A DNA stretch of 64,000 nt from NCBI GenBank assembly GCA_945883565.1, contig CAMCXO010000006.1, forward strand, positions 1 through 64,000, in the 5' to 3' direction. How positions within the stretch are numbered: position 1 is the stretch's first letter; every line of letters begins with the position of its first letter. This DNA comes from Chryseobacterium gleum. Lineage in GTDB: Bacteria; Bacteroidota; Bacteroidia; Flavobacteriales; Schleiferiaceae. This document shows positions 6,864 to 16,567 of this stretch, in pieces. The notes under the pieces were generated by a model. It saw only the letters and a program-made list of their open reading frames with translations, ran no database searches and was not told the DNA's origin. Position numbers and translations under genes: made by a program.

Positions 6864-8765
6864 ATGATTACCATTCAAAACCCCGGGTTGTTGCGCAATT
6901 TGCAAATGTATTTCGAGAAAAAAAGCTGGGATGTGTGGCTGGTGGGCGCGCTTTCGCTTCTGTTTGGCACCTTGCTTTACGAGTTTAAGGTAAGTGAAGG
7001 GGGAGATGATTCGGCCTATATTTTAAGGGCTTATGACCTTATACACGATGGAGTTTTTCCTTCGTTTCAAGGGCCCATTTATCCGTTCTTTCTTTCGATA
7101 TTCATGTTGGCATTTGGGTTAAATATCCAACTGTTTAAAATTCTCTCGCTACTTTGTTTGGCCGGATTTTTTATGCTGGGCTATGCTTATTTAAAAAAAC
7201 GTTTACCCACTGCGGCTTTGTTGCCGGTATTTATTGGGGCGGCTTTTAGTCCGATGCTCATGTATTTTGGTTCTCAAACCTATTCGGAGGCGTTTTTTTT
7301 AATGCTGTTTGCGCTGTTTATTGGGTTTTTCTTTCGGTATTTTGTTGATGAAGACCAAAGTCAGCTTAAGCCTTGGCATTTTGTGGCTTTGGGCCTATGG
7401 CTATGGCTTTTGGGCAATACGCGTACCATTAGTTATGCCTTATTGCCTGCGGTTTTGATGTATTTGGTAAGTGAAAAGCGTTGGCGAAATGCAGCCGTTA
7501 CCACGGGGGTTTTTCTGGGCGTTTATGGGATTTTTACCTTACTAAAACGGCTAATTTGGCCCCAAACCGATTCGGTTTTTTCGAGTCAAGGCAGCACCTT
7601 GCTGTTAAAAGACCCATATGCACCTACCCAAGGACAAGAAGATTTGGCGGGCTTTGTTGAACGCTTTACCGGTAATGCCGATTTGTACATCAGCAAGCAC
7701 TACATGCGCTTTTTGGGTTGGAAAGACATGCTTGATCAAGACATTAGCTCTATTAGCACCATAACGGTCGCCATACTTTTTGCTGGGGCTTTGTATATGG
7801 GGTGGAAAAATAGATACTTGAGGTTTTTGGCCTTTGCGGTGGGCTGTTTTATGGGGTTAACTTTTTTGGCGGTTCAAACCCGCTGGGACCAAGCGCGTTT
7901 GGTTTTGCCCTATTTGCCTTTTTTAAGTTTGGTGATTTTAAGTGGCTTAATAATTTGGCTCGACAAGCTTAAAAACCAGGGGCTGCAAATGGCGTATGTG
8001 GCTTTGATGGCGGTATTTTTATTGAGCGCTTTTTCGAAGAGCCGCGAGCCGATAGAGAAAAATCAAAAGGAATTTAAATTGGCCTTAGGTGGAAACGTAT
8101 TGGCCGGCTACACTCCCGATTGGCAGAATTACATTAAAATGAGCGAATATGCTGCCGAATTTGCACCTGATTCGGTAATGATTGCTTCGCGTAAAGCGGG
8201 CATTAGCTTTATTTACGGCAAGCGCCGTTTTAGAGGGGTGAACAAAATACCGTTTACCTATCCCGATTCGCTAAGTACTCCGGTAAATGGTTGGCTTATA
8301 GTGCCCGGTGATAAATTTGAAGCCACCAAAGCCAAAACGGGCTTGTGGGAAAAGCACATAAAAGGCGTTGCTTTTGGCGAAATAGACGCCTCGAACCCTA
8401 AATCGAAGGTGCCCTTTTACTACGTTCTTGAACCTGAGCAGCGTCTTGAAAAAGTGGATAGTTTGTTCGATTTTAAAACGTACACTTCACTCGAAACTTT
8501 AAGAGAAGGTTACAGCGAGTTTTTTATTGCCGAACCCGACCGTCTGGTAAATGAGTTGAAGCGCGATAATGTGCATTACATCATTATGGCCTCTTTGCGC
8601 CGAAACCCTTTGCAAAAAACCGAGTTCACCATTAATACCATTAGCCGCTATTTGTATTACATCCAAATGAAATATCCCCGGGGTTTAATTCAGTTGCACA
8701 CAATTGGCAACAGCGAACCGGCCAATTTGATACAGCTCAATTACCGGGAACTTCAATACAACTAA
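6864..8765 (+). CDS. GT39/ArnT-like integral membrane glycosyltransferase
   Basis: The 633-residue protein has many hydrophobic helices in its first two thirds (for example residues 25-42, 75-115, 125-150 and 165-185) and a soluble C-terminal domain of about 230 residues. Near the N-terminus, after the first helix, GGDDSAYILRAYDLI carries the acidic pair expected in the first periplasmic loop of GT-C enzymes such as ArnT and protein mannosyltransferases, followed by GPIYPFFLS. These enzymes use a polyprenyl-phosphate sugar on the outer face of the inner membrane. The next gene, 14 bases on, ends in a polyprenyl-phosphate glycosyltransferase-like domain, which could supply that donor. The acceptor is unknown. 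Confidence 0.75.
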   Translation: MITIQNPGLLRNLQMYFEKKSWDVWLVGALSLLFGTLLYEFKVSEGGDDSAYILRAYDLIHDGVFPSFQGPIYPFFLSIFMLAFGLNIQLFKILSLLCLAGFFMLGYAYLKKRLPTAALLPVFIGAAFSPMLMYFGSQTYSEAFFLMLFALFIGFFFRYFVDEDQSQLKPWHFVALGLWLWLLGNTRTISYALLPAVLMYLVSEKRWRNAAVTTGVFLGVYGIFTLLKRLIWPQTDSVFSSQGSTLLLKDPYAPTQGQEDLAGFVERFTGNADLYISKHYMRFLGWKDMLDQDISSISTITVAILFAGALYMGWKNRYLRFLAFAVGCFMGLTFLAVQTRWDQARLVLPYLPFLSLVILSGLIIWLDKLKNQGLQMAYVALMAVFLLSAFSKSREPIEKNQKEFKLALGGNVLAGYTPDWQNYIKMSEYAAEFAPDSVMIASRKAGISFIYGKRRFRGVNKIPFTYPDSLSTPVNGWLIVPGDKFEATKAKTGLWEKHIKGVAFGEIDASNPKSKVPFYYVLEPEQRLEKVDSLFDFKTYTSLETLREGYSEFFIAEPDRLVNELKRDNVHYIIMASLRRNPLQKTEFTINTISRYLYYIQMKYPRGLIQLHTIGNSEPANLIQLNYRELQYN

Positions 8766-8779
8766 ACCTCGGCCTAAAA

Positions 8780-10216
8780 ATGGATTATAAGGCACAGAAA
8801 AAGGCCTACTATCTTGGGTATTTCAACCAAACCGCTACTGGCCGCATCGCCTACAGGCGCAAGCAGCTGTATTATTGGGAAAGCATTACCCATTATGTTG
8901 ACTATTATTTGCGCGAAGACGACCGGGTGCTCGAAATAGGTTGTGGCACCGGCGAAATGTTGAGCAAAATTAAAGGTGCCTATAAGATGGGCATCGACTT
9001 TTCGCCGCGTATGGTAGAAGAGGCCCGAAAACAATTTCCACATTTGCATTTTGAATGCATGGATGCAGAAGCTCTTACCATTAATAGAAGCTTCGATGTG
9101 GTTATTTTATCGAATGTAGTAGGTGTTCTTACCGACATTGAGGCCGTTTTCAAGGCTTTGCATCAAGTTTGCCATGCGCATACCCGGGTAATTGTAACTT
9201 ATTACAATTTTGTTTGGCAGCCGTTTATTCGCTTTGCCGAGCGGTTAAAATTGAAAAAGAAAGCCCCTCAACAAAGCTGGTTGAGTGTGCATGACATTGA
9301 GAATTTACTGCAGCTGGCCGGTTTCGAGGTATACAGACGAAACACCGATTTGCTTTTGCCTTATAAAATTCCGGTTTTGTCGTGGTGGTTAAATACCTAT
9401 TTAGACAAGCTTTGGCCGTTTAACCAATTGGGCATTAACCAATTTTTCTTTGCCCGCCCAATAAGTACCCTGCCTGAAACAGATTGGAAACAGCGTTACA
9501 GCAGTTCGGTGGTGATACCGGCACGCAACGAAAGTGGCAATATAGAAAACGCTATTTTGCGATTGCCCAAGTTTGGCAAACACGTTGAAATTATATTTAT
9601 TGAAGGCAATTCTACCGACAACACCTGGGAAGAGATTAAGCGGGTGCAAGAAAAGTATAAAGATACCCACGACATAAAAATTGGTCAACAAAGCGGAAAA
9701 GGCAAAGGCGATGCCGTTCGCAAAGGCTTTGAGATGGCCTCAGGCGATATTTTGATGATTCTGGATGCCGACTTAACCGTACCACCTGAAGAGGTTCCAA
9801 AGTTTTACAATGCCCTGGCTGCCGGCAAGGGGGAGTTTATAAACGGCTGCCGTTTGGTGTATCCGCTCGAAAAAGGCAGCATGCGGCCCTTTAATATTTT
9901 GGGGAATAAGTTTTTTAGCCTGGCGTTTAGCTGGCTGTTGGAGCAGCCTGTAAAAGACACCCTTTGTGGTACCAAAGTGCTGTTTGCAAGCGACTATAAA
10001 AAGTTGATTGCCAACCGTAAGTATTTTGGGGAATTCGATCCCTTCGGCGATTTTGACTTGCTTTTTGGCGCTTATAAGCTCAATTTGAAGATAGTAGATT
10101 TACCCATTCGCTACCAGGACCGCACCTATGGAAGCACCAATATTTCGCGCTGGAAACACGGTGTTTTATTGTTGAGAATGGTGGTTTACGCCATGCAGAA
10201 GATTAAGTTCAAATAG
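8780..10216 (+). CDS. Fused SAM methyltransferase and GT2 (polyprenyl-phosphate) glycosyltransferase
   Basis: This 478-residue protein joins two domains. Residues about 40-160 are a class I methyltransferase with the SAM-binding motif VLEIGCGTGEM and the acidic MGIDFSPRM loop. Residues about 245-470 are a GT-A family 2 domain like dolichol-phosphate mannose synthase: SVVIPARNESGNIENAI, IEGNSTDNTWEEI, GKGKGDAVRKGF and the metal-binding LDADLTV. I see no membrane helix at the end. It follows the GT39-like gene by 14 bases, so the pair is likely an operon that makes and uses a lipid-linked sugar. The methyl acceptor is unknown. The fusion is continuous, with no sign of a sequencing artefact. Confidence 0.85.
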   Translation: MDYKAQKKAYYLGYFNQTATGRIAYRRKQLYYWESITHYVDYYLREDDRVLEIGCGTGEMLSKIKGAYKMGIDFSPRMVEEARKQFPHLHFECMDAEALTINRSFDVVILSNVVGVLTDIEAVFKALHQVCHAHTRVIVTYYNFVWQPFIRFAERLKLKKKAPQQSWLSVHDIENLLQLAGFEVYRRNTDLLLPYKIPVLSWWLNTYLDKLWPFNQLGINQFFFARPISTLPETDWKQRYSSSVVIPARNESGNIENAILRLPKFGKHVEIIFIEGNSTDNTWEEIKRVQEKYKDTHDIKIGQQSGKGKGDAVRKGFEMASGDILMILDADLTVPPEEVPKFYNALAAGKGEFINGCRLVYPLEKGSMRPFNILGNKFFSLAFSWLLEQPVKDTLCGTKVLFASDYKKLIANRKYFGEFDPFGDFDLLFGAYKLNLKIVDLPIRYQDRTYGSTNISRWKHGVLLLRMVVYAMQKIKFK

Positions 10217-10273
10217 GCCAATTGTAGCGCTTGGGCCTTAACTTCGCACGAAAGATTAAACCCATCCATAACC

Positions 10274-11209
10274 ATGAAAATTAGTGTGATTGGCGCCGGA
10301 AACGTAGGAGCCACCTGTGCCGATGTTTGTGCCCAAAAGGAACTGGCCAACGAAGTGGTATTGCTCGATATTAAAGAGAACTTTGCTGAAGGCAAGGCCC
10401 TCGACATTTGGCAAACTGCCCCCATCAATTTGTACGACTCGCGCACCATTGGGGTTACCAACGACTACGCAGCAACCGCCAATTCGGATGTGGTGGTTAT
10501 AACATCGGGCTTGCCACGCAAACCAGGCATGAGCCGCGACGATTTAATTGAAACCAATGCCAAAATCGTAAAATCGGTTACCGAGCAAGTGGTTGCCCAT
10601 TCGCCAAATGCCATCATTATTGTAGTTAGCAATCCATTGGATGTTATGAGCTATTGCGCTTACCTATCGGCCAAAATAGACCCGAGCCGGGTATTTGGCA
10701 TGGCAGGTATTTTAGATACCGCTCGTTACCGTGCCTTCCTAGCCACCGAATTAAATGTATCGCCCAAAGACATTCAGGCCGTTTTAATGGGTGGACATGG
10801 GGACACCATGGTGCCTCTACCCCGCTACACCACAGTAGGTGGAATTCCGGTTACCGAGCTTATTGAAGAAGAAAAGTTAAATGCCATTATTGAGCGCACC
10901 AAAGTAGGAGGAGGCGAAATAGTAAAGTTATTGGGAACTTCTGCCTGGTATGCACCCGGTGCGGCGGCGGCTCAAATGGTAGAAGCCATTGTTCGCGACC
11001 AAAAACGCATCTTCCCGGTTTGTGCATGGCTTCAAGGCGAATACGGCTTGAACGATATTTACTTGGGCGTACCTGTTAAATTGGGACGCAATGGCATAGA
11101 GGAAATCATCGAATTGCATCTGAATGAAGAAGAAAAAGCTTTGCTAGATGCCTCTGCTAAGGCGGTTAAAGAAGTAATGAATGTGCTTGATGGCATGAAT
11201 ATGTTCTAA
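10274..11209 (+). CDS. mdh: Malate dehydrogenase
   Basis: This 311-residue enzyme oxidises malate to oxaloacetate with NAD in the TCA cycle. It has the NAD-binding GAGNVGA at residues 7-13, the substrate-binding loop LPRKPGMSRDDL (Arg82, Arg88), Asp148 in ILDTARYR and the catalytic His175 in GGHGDTMVPL. It belongs to the LDH-like type common in Bacteroidota. TAACTTCG at 10239-10246 is a likely -7 element, although no good -33 box lies 19 bases upstream. A terminator follows at 11233-11267. Confidence 0.96.
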   Translation: MKISVIGAGNVGATCADVCAQKELANEVVLLDIKENFAEGKALDIWQTAPINLYDSRTIGVTNDYAATANSDVVVITSGLPRKPGMSRDDLIETNAKIVKSVTEQVVAHSPNAIIIVVSNPLDVMSYCAYLSAKIDPSRVFGMAGILDTARYRAFLATELNVSPKDIQAVLMGGHGDTMVPLPRYTTVGGIPVTELIEEEKLNAIIERTKVGGGEIVKLLGTSAWYAPGAAAAQMVEAIVRDQKRIFPVCAWLQGEYGLNDIYLGVPVKLGRNGIEEIIELHLNEEEKALLDASAKAVKEVMNVLDGMNMF

Positions 11210-11232
11210 GCCTAAAACCTCAGAATAAACGG

Positions 11233-11267
11233 GCCGGCTCAAATGTATTTTGGGTCGGCTTTTTTTT
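11233..11267 (+). terminator. Rho-independent terminator of mdh
   Basis: GCCGGCTCAAA pairs with TTTTGGGTCGGC around a short loop, and a run of eight T follows. It sits about 25 bases after the mdh stop. Confidence 0.85.
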
Positions 11268-11381
11268 ATGGGCATTTGTTAAAAAGCCTGTTTCAGAAAA
11301 CTTGGAAGATTGTGCTTTGGGGCTTGTTTAAACCGAGGGGTTTTATCAGCTTGCGCAAGCAAACCAAACCCCCTCGCCATA

Positions 11382-12641
11382 ATGTCGAAACCCCCTATGC
11401 AGCCCGAAAGCCTTATGATGTCGTACGGCTACAAACCCGAATTGAGTGAAGGCGCCATTAAATGCCCCATTTTTCAAACTTCCACTTTTGTATTTAAGAC
11501 CGCCGAAGAGGGCAAATCTTTTTTTCAATTGGCTTATGGCCACCGAGAAAAAGAAGCCAATGAGGAAATGGGATTGATTTATAGCCGCTTAAACAATCCT
11601 GATTTAGAGATTCTCGAAAATCGCTTAACCCTTTGGGACAATGCCGAAGATTGTGCCGTTTTCGAAAGTGGCATGTCGGCCATAAGTACCGTATTCCTTG
11701 AATTTCTGCGTCCAGGCGATTTATTGTTGTTTAGCTCTCCGCTTTATGGCGGAACTGACCACTTTATAAAGCACGTTTTAACCCAATTTGGGGTACACAT
11801 TTTGGGTTTTTACGCCGGAGAAAACGAAGCGGCTATTATAGAAAAGCTCGAGAAATCGGGCTTTGCCGATAAGCTCGCGCTGGTGTATATAGAAACCCCG
11901 GCCAATCCAACGAATGCGTTAATAGACATAGGCATGTGCAAAGCTATTGCCGATAAATACAGTCAAAACGGAAAACACATTCCATTGGCGGTCGACAATA
12001 CCTATATGGGCCCATTGTGGCAACACCCCTTGGCTTTGGGTGCAGATTTGGTATTGTATTCGGCCACCAAATACATTGGCGGACATAGCGATGTAATTGC
12101 CGGAGCCTGCTTGGGCTCGAAAGCCCTAATGCTTAGGGTCAAAACCCTTAGAACCTTTTTGGGCAATATGGCCGGACCGTGGACCGGTTGGTTGTTAATG
12201 CGCAGCCTCGAAACCTTGAAAGCCCGAATGGAAATTCAGGCACGAAATGCCACCGAAATAGCGCATTTTTTAAAACAACATCCTAAGGTAGAAAAGGTGT
12301 ATTACTTGGGATTTTTGGCCGAAGAGGACCCGCAGCAGGCCTTGATTTTACAAAAACAGTGTAAAGGCTTCGGTGCCATGATTTCTTTTGATATAGTAGG
12401 CGGTGAGGCCCAGGCTTTTAAATTCCTCAACAACTTAAAGCTAATAAAACTGGCGGTTAGCTTAGGCAGCACCGAGAGTTTAGCCGAACATCCGGCCACC
12501 ATGACCCATGTTGACGTATCGCCCGAAGACCGTGAACGCTTGTCTATTTCAGAAAAACTTGTCAGGCTTTCTATTGGCGTAGAAGCCCCTCAGGACTTAA
12601 TTTGGGACATTAACCAAGCTCTGGAAACGGTTGTGCTTTAA
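11382..12641 (+). CDS. Cystathionine gamma-synthase/methionine gamma-lyase family PLP enzyme
   Basis: A Cys/Met-metabolism PLP enzyme; the PLP-binding Lys is residue 230 in SATKYIGGHSD, with LIYSRLNNPD and ESGMSA upstream and SLGSTESL near the C-terminus. The frame is open from 11310, but the ATG at 11382 (MSKPPMQPES) is preferred: it gives 419 residues, the usual length, and the extra N-terminus has no family resemblance. Whether it works as cystathionine gamma-synthase, methionine gamma-lyase or a relative cannot be settled from sequence. It converges on the aldehyde dehydrogenase gene, overlapping it by four bases at the stops. Confidence 0.85.
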   Translation: MSKPPMQPESLMMSYGYKPELSEGAIKCPIFQTSTFVFKTAEEGKSFFQLAYGHREKEANEEMGLIYSRLNNPDLEILENRLTLWDNAEDCAVFESGMSAISTVFLEFLRPGDLLLFSSPLYGGTDHFIKHVLTQFGVHILGFYAGENEAAIIEKLEKSGFADKLALVYIETPANPTNALIDIGMCKAIADKYSQNGKHIPLAVDNTYMGPLWQHPLALGADLVLYSATKYIGGHSDVIAGACLGSKALMLRVKTLRTFLGNMAGPWTGWLLMRSLETLKARMEIQARNATEIAHFLKQHPKVEKVYYLGFLAEEDPQQALILQKQCKGFGAMISFDIVGGEAQAFKFLNNLKLIKLAVSLGSTESLAEHPATMTHVDVSPEDRERLSISEKLVRLSIGVEAPQDLIWDINQALETVVL

Positions 12642-14080
12642 AGCTTCACACATACATTTTTAGGTTCTGTAAAAAAGTTTAGGGCTTCGAAGCCACCTTC
12701 GCGGCCCATTCCACTTTGCTTCATTCCGCCAAAAGGGGTTCTTAAATCGCGCAGTAACCAGCAATTTATCCACACAATACCACAGTGAAGGGCAGCCGCA
12801 ACCCGGTGTGCCCTTTGCAAATGGTTGGTCCAAACTGTAGCCGCCAGCCCGTAGCGGGTGCTGTTTGCATACATCAATACCTCCTCTTCTGTATCAAAAG
12901 GGTGAAGGGTTACCACCGGGCCAAAAATTTCTTCTTGATTGGTGCGGCAGCTGTAAGGCAACCCTTCAATAACTGTAGGTTGCAAATAAAACCCGCCGGC
13001 CAAATGTCCGGACAGTTTTAATCTTTGACCTCCACACAATACCGTTCCACCTTCAGATTTGGCCAAGTCGATATAAGACAACACCTTGTTTAAGTGGTCT
13101 TCAGAAACCAATGCCCCCATTTTGGTAGAATCTAAGGCCGGATCGCCCACCTCCAAGTTTTTCACCTTTTCTACAAAGGCCTCCCGAAATTGGCTGTAAA
13201 GACTTCTTTCAATAAATATTCGCGAACCACATAAGCAAATTTGCCCTTGATTGGCAAAGCTCGACCTCAGGGTAGTGCGGAGCATTTCATCGAAATCGCA
13301 GTCGCTGAAAATAATATTGGGATTTTTACCCCCCAATTCGAGTGATAATTTCTTAAACATAGGCGCAGCTGTAGCGCTTATTCGCTTGCCGGTTTCGGTG
13401 CCACCGGTAAAAGAAATGACCGGAACCTCAGGGTGCTCGGTTAAGGCTTGCCCAACTTTGGGACCTAAGCCATGTACGATGTTTAACACTCCGGCCGGAA
13501 GTCCAACTTCTATACAAATTTCACTCAGCAGATAAGCTGTAAATGGGGTTACCTCGCTGGGTTTGGCCACCACGGTATTGCCGGCAGCCAAAGCAGGGGC
13601 AATTTTCCAACTAAAAAGATACAGAGGCAAATTCCATGGCGAAATGCAGGCCGCAACGCCAATGGCACTGCGCAGGGTGTAGTTAAACCCCTCGGTACCC
13701 ATTAAATGCGCTTCGCTGTGTTCGTGTAAAATTGCAGTGGCATAGAATTCAAAATTGTCGCGGGCTCGAGGTATATCAACCGTTCTGGCCAGCTGTATAG
13801 GTTTGCCATTGTCGCGGCTTTCGGCGGCAGCCATAAATTCCAGCTTGTTGTGAATGGCTTCGCTAATGGCTAAAAGGTAAGAAGAACGCTTTTTGGCGCT
13901 TAAACGGCTCCACGATTCAAAAGCCTGTTTGGCCGCTTTAACTGCCAACTCCACATCCCGGGCATCAGAATCCGGAATCAAGCTGTAAACCTCGCCAGTT
14001 GAAGGGTTGATGTTATTTAAATACTGCTCCGAAACCGGGGCTTTCATTTCACCATTTATGTAGTTCGAGAGTGTTTCCAT
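12638..14080 (-). CDS. NAD-dependent aldehyde dehydrogenase, muconic-semialdehyde/ALDH8-like
   Basis: The 480-residue enzyme has the full ALDH set: SPWNLPLYLFSWKIAPALAA, FTGGTETGK, the general base in LELGGKNP and the catalytic Cys in NQGQICLCGSR. Overall it resembles 2-hydroxy-/2-aminomuconic semialdehyde dehydrogenases (ALDH8A1-like) more than P5C dehydrogenase, but the substrate is not certain. The frame is open to 14212, which would overlap the divergent pruA start. The ATG at 14080 (METLSNYINGE) gives the family N-terminus and leaves a 118-base promoter region between the two genes. Confidence 0.85.
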   Translation of the reverse strand: METLSNYINGEMKAPVSEQYLNNINPSTGEVYSLIPDSDARDVELAVKAAKQAFESWSRLSAKKRSSYLLAISEAIHNKLEFMAAAESRDNGKPIQLARTVDIPRARDNFEFYATAILHEHSEAHLMGTEGFNYTLRSAIGVAACISPWNLPLYLFSWKIAPALAAGNTVVAKPSEVTPFTAYLLSEICIEVGLPAGVLNIVHGLGPKVGQALTEHPEVPVISFTGGTETGKRISATAAPMFKKLSLELGGKNPNIIFSDCDFDEMLRTTLRSSFANQGQICLCGSRIFIERSLYSQFREAFVEKVKNLEVGDPALDSTKMGALVSEDHLNKVLSYIDLAKSEGGTVLCGGQRLKLSGHLAGGFYLQPTVIEGLPYSCRTNQEEIFGPVVTLHPFDTEEEVLMYANSTRYGLAATVWTNHLQRAHRVAAALHCGIVWINCWLLRDLRTPFGGMKQSGMGREGGFEALNFFTEPKNVCVKL

Positions 14081-14198
14081 GGAGCGAAAAGTACGCAAAC
14101 CCCCCTTCCTTTCAAAGTAACTTTGGTTCACCCTTTGGCAGGCCCTCTTGCTTAACTTCGCAAGATCGGAATAACGCAACCCCCTAAAATTCTCATCT

Positions 14199-15824
14199 AT
14201 GTCGAACGCCATTTTTCAGGTACCTATTGCCGTTAACGAAGCTGTTAAGTCGTATGCCAATGGAAGCCCTGAGCGCGAAAGCCTGTTGACTACATACCGT
14301 AAAATGTGGAGCGAATCCATTGACATTCCTATGTTTATCGGAGGTAAAAAGGTCACTACAGAAAACCGCCGATCTATTCATCCACCCCATAAACTTTCGC
14401 ACACATTAGGCCATTACCACTATGGCACAGCCGAACACATTAAAATGGCTATAGACGCCGCATTAGAAGCCCGTAAAAACTGGGGCAGAATGCCTTGGGA
14501 AGAACGGGCGTCGATTTTTTTAAAAGCAGCCGACCTATTGGCCGGACCTTTTCGCGACCGTATGAACGCGGCTACCATGTTGTGCCAAAGCAAAAATGCC
14601 CATCAAGCCGAAATTGATGCGGCTTGCGAAATGGCCGACTTTTTTAGATTTAACGTGCAGTACATGACCGAAATATACCGTCAGCAGCCCGAAAGCCTTC
14701 CGGGTATGTGGAACCGTTTGGAATACCGCCCATTAGAAGGCTTTGTGTTTGCCTTAACGCCTTTCAATTTTACTTCTATTGCCGCCAACCTACCGGCTAG
14801 CCCGGCCATGATGGGGAATACCGTGGTTTGGAAAGCCGCCGACAGTCAAATTTATTCGGCTTATGTTATAATGGAATTGTTTAAAGCCGCAGGCTTGCCA
14901 GATGGGGTTATCAATTTGGTTTTTGTAGATGGGCCAACTGCGGGTGATGTTATTTTCAAACATGCTGATTTTGCAGGCCTGCATTTTACGGGATCCACAG
15001 CGGTGTTTAAACACCTATGGAAAACCATAGGACAAAACATAGACATGTACAAAGCCTACCCGCGCATTGTAGGTGAAACCGGGGGGAAAGATTTTGTTTG
15101 GGCGCATCCTAGTGCAGATGCCGAAGAAGTAGCAGTGGCTTTGGGCAGAGGGGCTTTTGAATTTCAGGGACAAAAATGTTCGGCCGCTTCAAGGGCCTAC
15201 ATCCCACAAAGCCTATGGCCCAAGGTTAAAGAGCGCTTAGTTGCCGATGTTGAGAGTTTCAAAATGGGCAGTCCGGATGATTTTTCGAATTTCATCAATG
15301 CTGTAATTGACCGCAGAGCTTACGATAAAATAAGCGCCTACATTAAATACGCTTCCGAAAGCCAGGACGCAGAAATTATTGCCGGGGGAACCTACAGCGA
15401 TGAGGAAGGGTACTTTATTCGCCCTACCGTGATTCATACCACCAACCCCCATTTCAAAACCATGGTGGAAGAAATTTTCGGTCCCGTTTTAACCATTTTT
15501 GTTTATGAAGATGAGGAATGGCAAGCCAGCTTGAATTTGGTGGATTCAACATCTGAATACGCTTTAACGGGTGCCATATTTAGCAACGACCGTTATGCAA
15601 CCGTTTTGGCTACAGAAGTTTTAAGCCAAGCCGCGGGTAATTTTTACATCAACGACAAACCAACCGGAGCCGTAGTGGGCCAGCAACCCTTTGGGGGCGC
15701 CCGGGGTTCGGGCACGAACGATAAAGCGGGTTCTTATCTCAATTTATTGCGATGGGTTTCGGCTCGAACCATAAAAGAAACCTTTGTGCCGGCCCGCAAT
15801 TACCGATACCCATTTTTAGGTTAA
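14199..15824 (+). CDS. pruA: L-glutamate gamma-semialdehyde (P5C) dehydrogenase
   Basis: The 541-residue enzyme performs the second step of proline degradation, P5C to glutamate with NAD. The N-terminal segment through IPMFIGGKKV, LTPFNFTSIAANLP, the catalytic Glu in VGETGGKDF and the catalytic Cys in FQGQKCSAASRAY match the stand-alone P5C dehydrogenase family. It lacks the PRODH domain of PutA. TAACTTCG at 14153-14160 is a plausible -7 element. The gene ends at a strong bidirectional terminator. Confidence 0.93.
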   Translation: MSNAIFQVPIAVNEAVKSYANGSPERESLLTTYRKMWSESIDIPMFIGGKKVTTENRRSIHPPHKLSHTLGHYHYGTAEHIKMAIDAALEARKNWGRMPWEERASIFLKAADLLAGPFRDRMNAATMLCQSKNAHQAEIDAACEMADFFRFNVQYMTEIYRQQPESLPGMWNRLEYRPLEGFVFALTPFNFTSIAANLPASPAMMGNTVVWKAADSQIYSAYVIMELFKAAGLPDGVINLVFVDGPTAGDVIFKHADFAGLHFTGSTAVFKHLWKTIGQNIDMYKAYPRIVGETGGKDFVWAHPSADAEEVAVALGRGAFEFQGQKCSAASRAYIPQSLWPKVKERLVADVESFKMGSPDDFSNFINAVIDRRAYDKISAYIKYASESQDAEIIAGGTYSDEEGYFIRPTVIHTTNPHFKTMVEEIFGPVLTIFVYEDEEWQASLNLVDSTSEYALTGAIFSNDRYATVLATEVLSQAAGNFYINDKPTGAVVGQQPFGGARGSGTNDKAGSYLNLLRWVSARTIKETFVPARNYRYPFLG

Positions 15825-15836
15825 TACCATTTCAAT

Positions 15837-15872
15837 AAAAAAGGGCTTTGATAAAATCAAAGCCCTTTTTTA
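15837..15872. terminator. Bidirectional terminator between pruA and scoB
   Basis: AAAAAGGGCTTTGAT and ATCAAAGCCCTTTTTT form a perfect stem with a three-base loop. A runs precede it and T runs follow it, so it can stop transcription from both converging genes. Confidence 0.93.
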
Positions 15873-15890
15873 TTTGGATAATCAGCAAGT

Positions 15891-16550
15891 TTAATCGCCC
15901 AATTGCATTTCAGGCACATCACTTGGCACCACCAATAAGCCCTCGGTGCTTTTTACAATGTGGTCAACACTTACCCCTGGGGCTCTTTCGAGCAAATGAA
16001 ATGCCCCGTCTTTAATTTCAAGCACAGCCAAATCGGTTACTACTTTTTTAACACAACCAAGTCCTGTTAAAGGAAGGCTGCACTTCGAAAGTATTTTAGA
16101 CTCTCCGGCTTTGTTGGTGTGCATCATGGCCACAATAATGTTTTCGGCCGAGGCCACCAAATCCATGGCTCCTCCCATACCTTTTACCATTTTGCCGGGG
16201 ATTTTCCAATTGGCAATGTCGCCATTTTGGCTTACTTCCATGGCCCCTAAAACCGTCATATGCACGTGTTGGCCTCTAATCATGGCGAAGCTATTGGCCG
16301 AATCAAAAAAACTGGCACCGGGCAGGGTGGTAATGGTTTGTTTACCTGCATTGATAAGATCAGGGTCTTCTTCTCCTTCCCATGGGAAAGGCCCCATGCC
16401 CAATACCCCATTTTCTGATTGAAACTCAACCGAAATACCTTTAGGAATGTAGTTGGCCACCAAAGTTGGAATGCCAATGCCGAGATTTACAAAATACCCG
16501 TCTTTGAGTTCTTGGGCGATTCGTTTGGCGATGCCATTTTTATCGAGCAT
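15891..16550 (-). CDS. scoB: 3-oxoacid CoA-transferase subunit B
   Basis: The 219-residue beta subunit of succinyl-CoA:3-oxoacid CoA-transferase. It begins with the GYFVNLGIGIPTLVANY segment and carries the catalytic Glu in FQSENGVLGMGPF, the residue that forms the CoA thioester. Together with ScoA it activates acetoacetate with CoA from succinyl-CoA. It lies 17 bases after scoA and is the last gene of the ricT-gldH-PBP1A-scoA-scoB run, before the terminator at 15837-15872. Confidence 0.95.
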   Translation of the reverse strand: MLDKNGIAKRIAQELKDGYFVNLGIGIPTLVANYIPKGISVEFQSENGVLGMGPFPWEGEEDPDLINAGKQTITTLPGASFFDSANSFAMIRGQHVHMTVLGAMEVSQNGDIANWKIPGKMVKGMGGAMDLVASAENIIVAMMHTNKAGESKILSKCSLPLTGLGCVKKVVTDLAVLEIKDGAFHLLERAPGVSVDHIVKSTEGLLVVPSDVPEMQLGD

Positions 16551-16567
16551 GTTGAAAATTTTAAATG

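Noticed and set aside
11310-11381. Longer N-terminus for the Cys/Met PLP enzyme
   Set aside because: The added residues have no family resemblance; ATG at 11382 gives the normal length.
14081-14212. Longer N-terminus for the minus-strand aldehyde dehydrogenase
   Set aside because: It would run over the divergent pruA start and promoter; ATG at 14080 matches the family.
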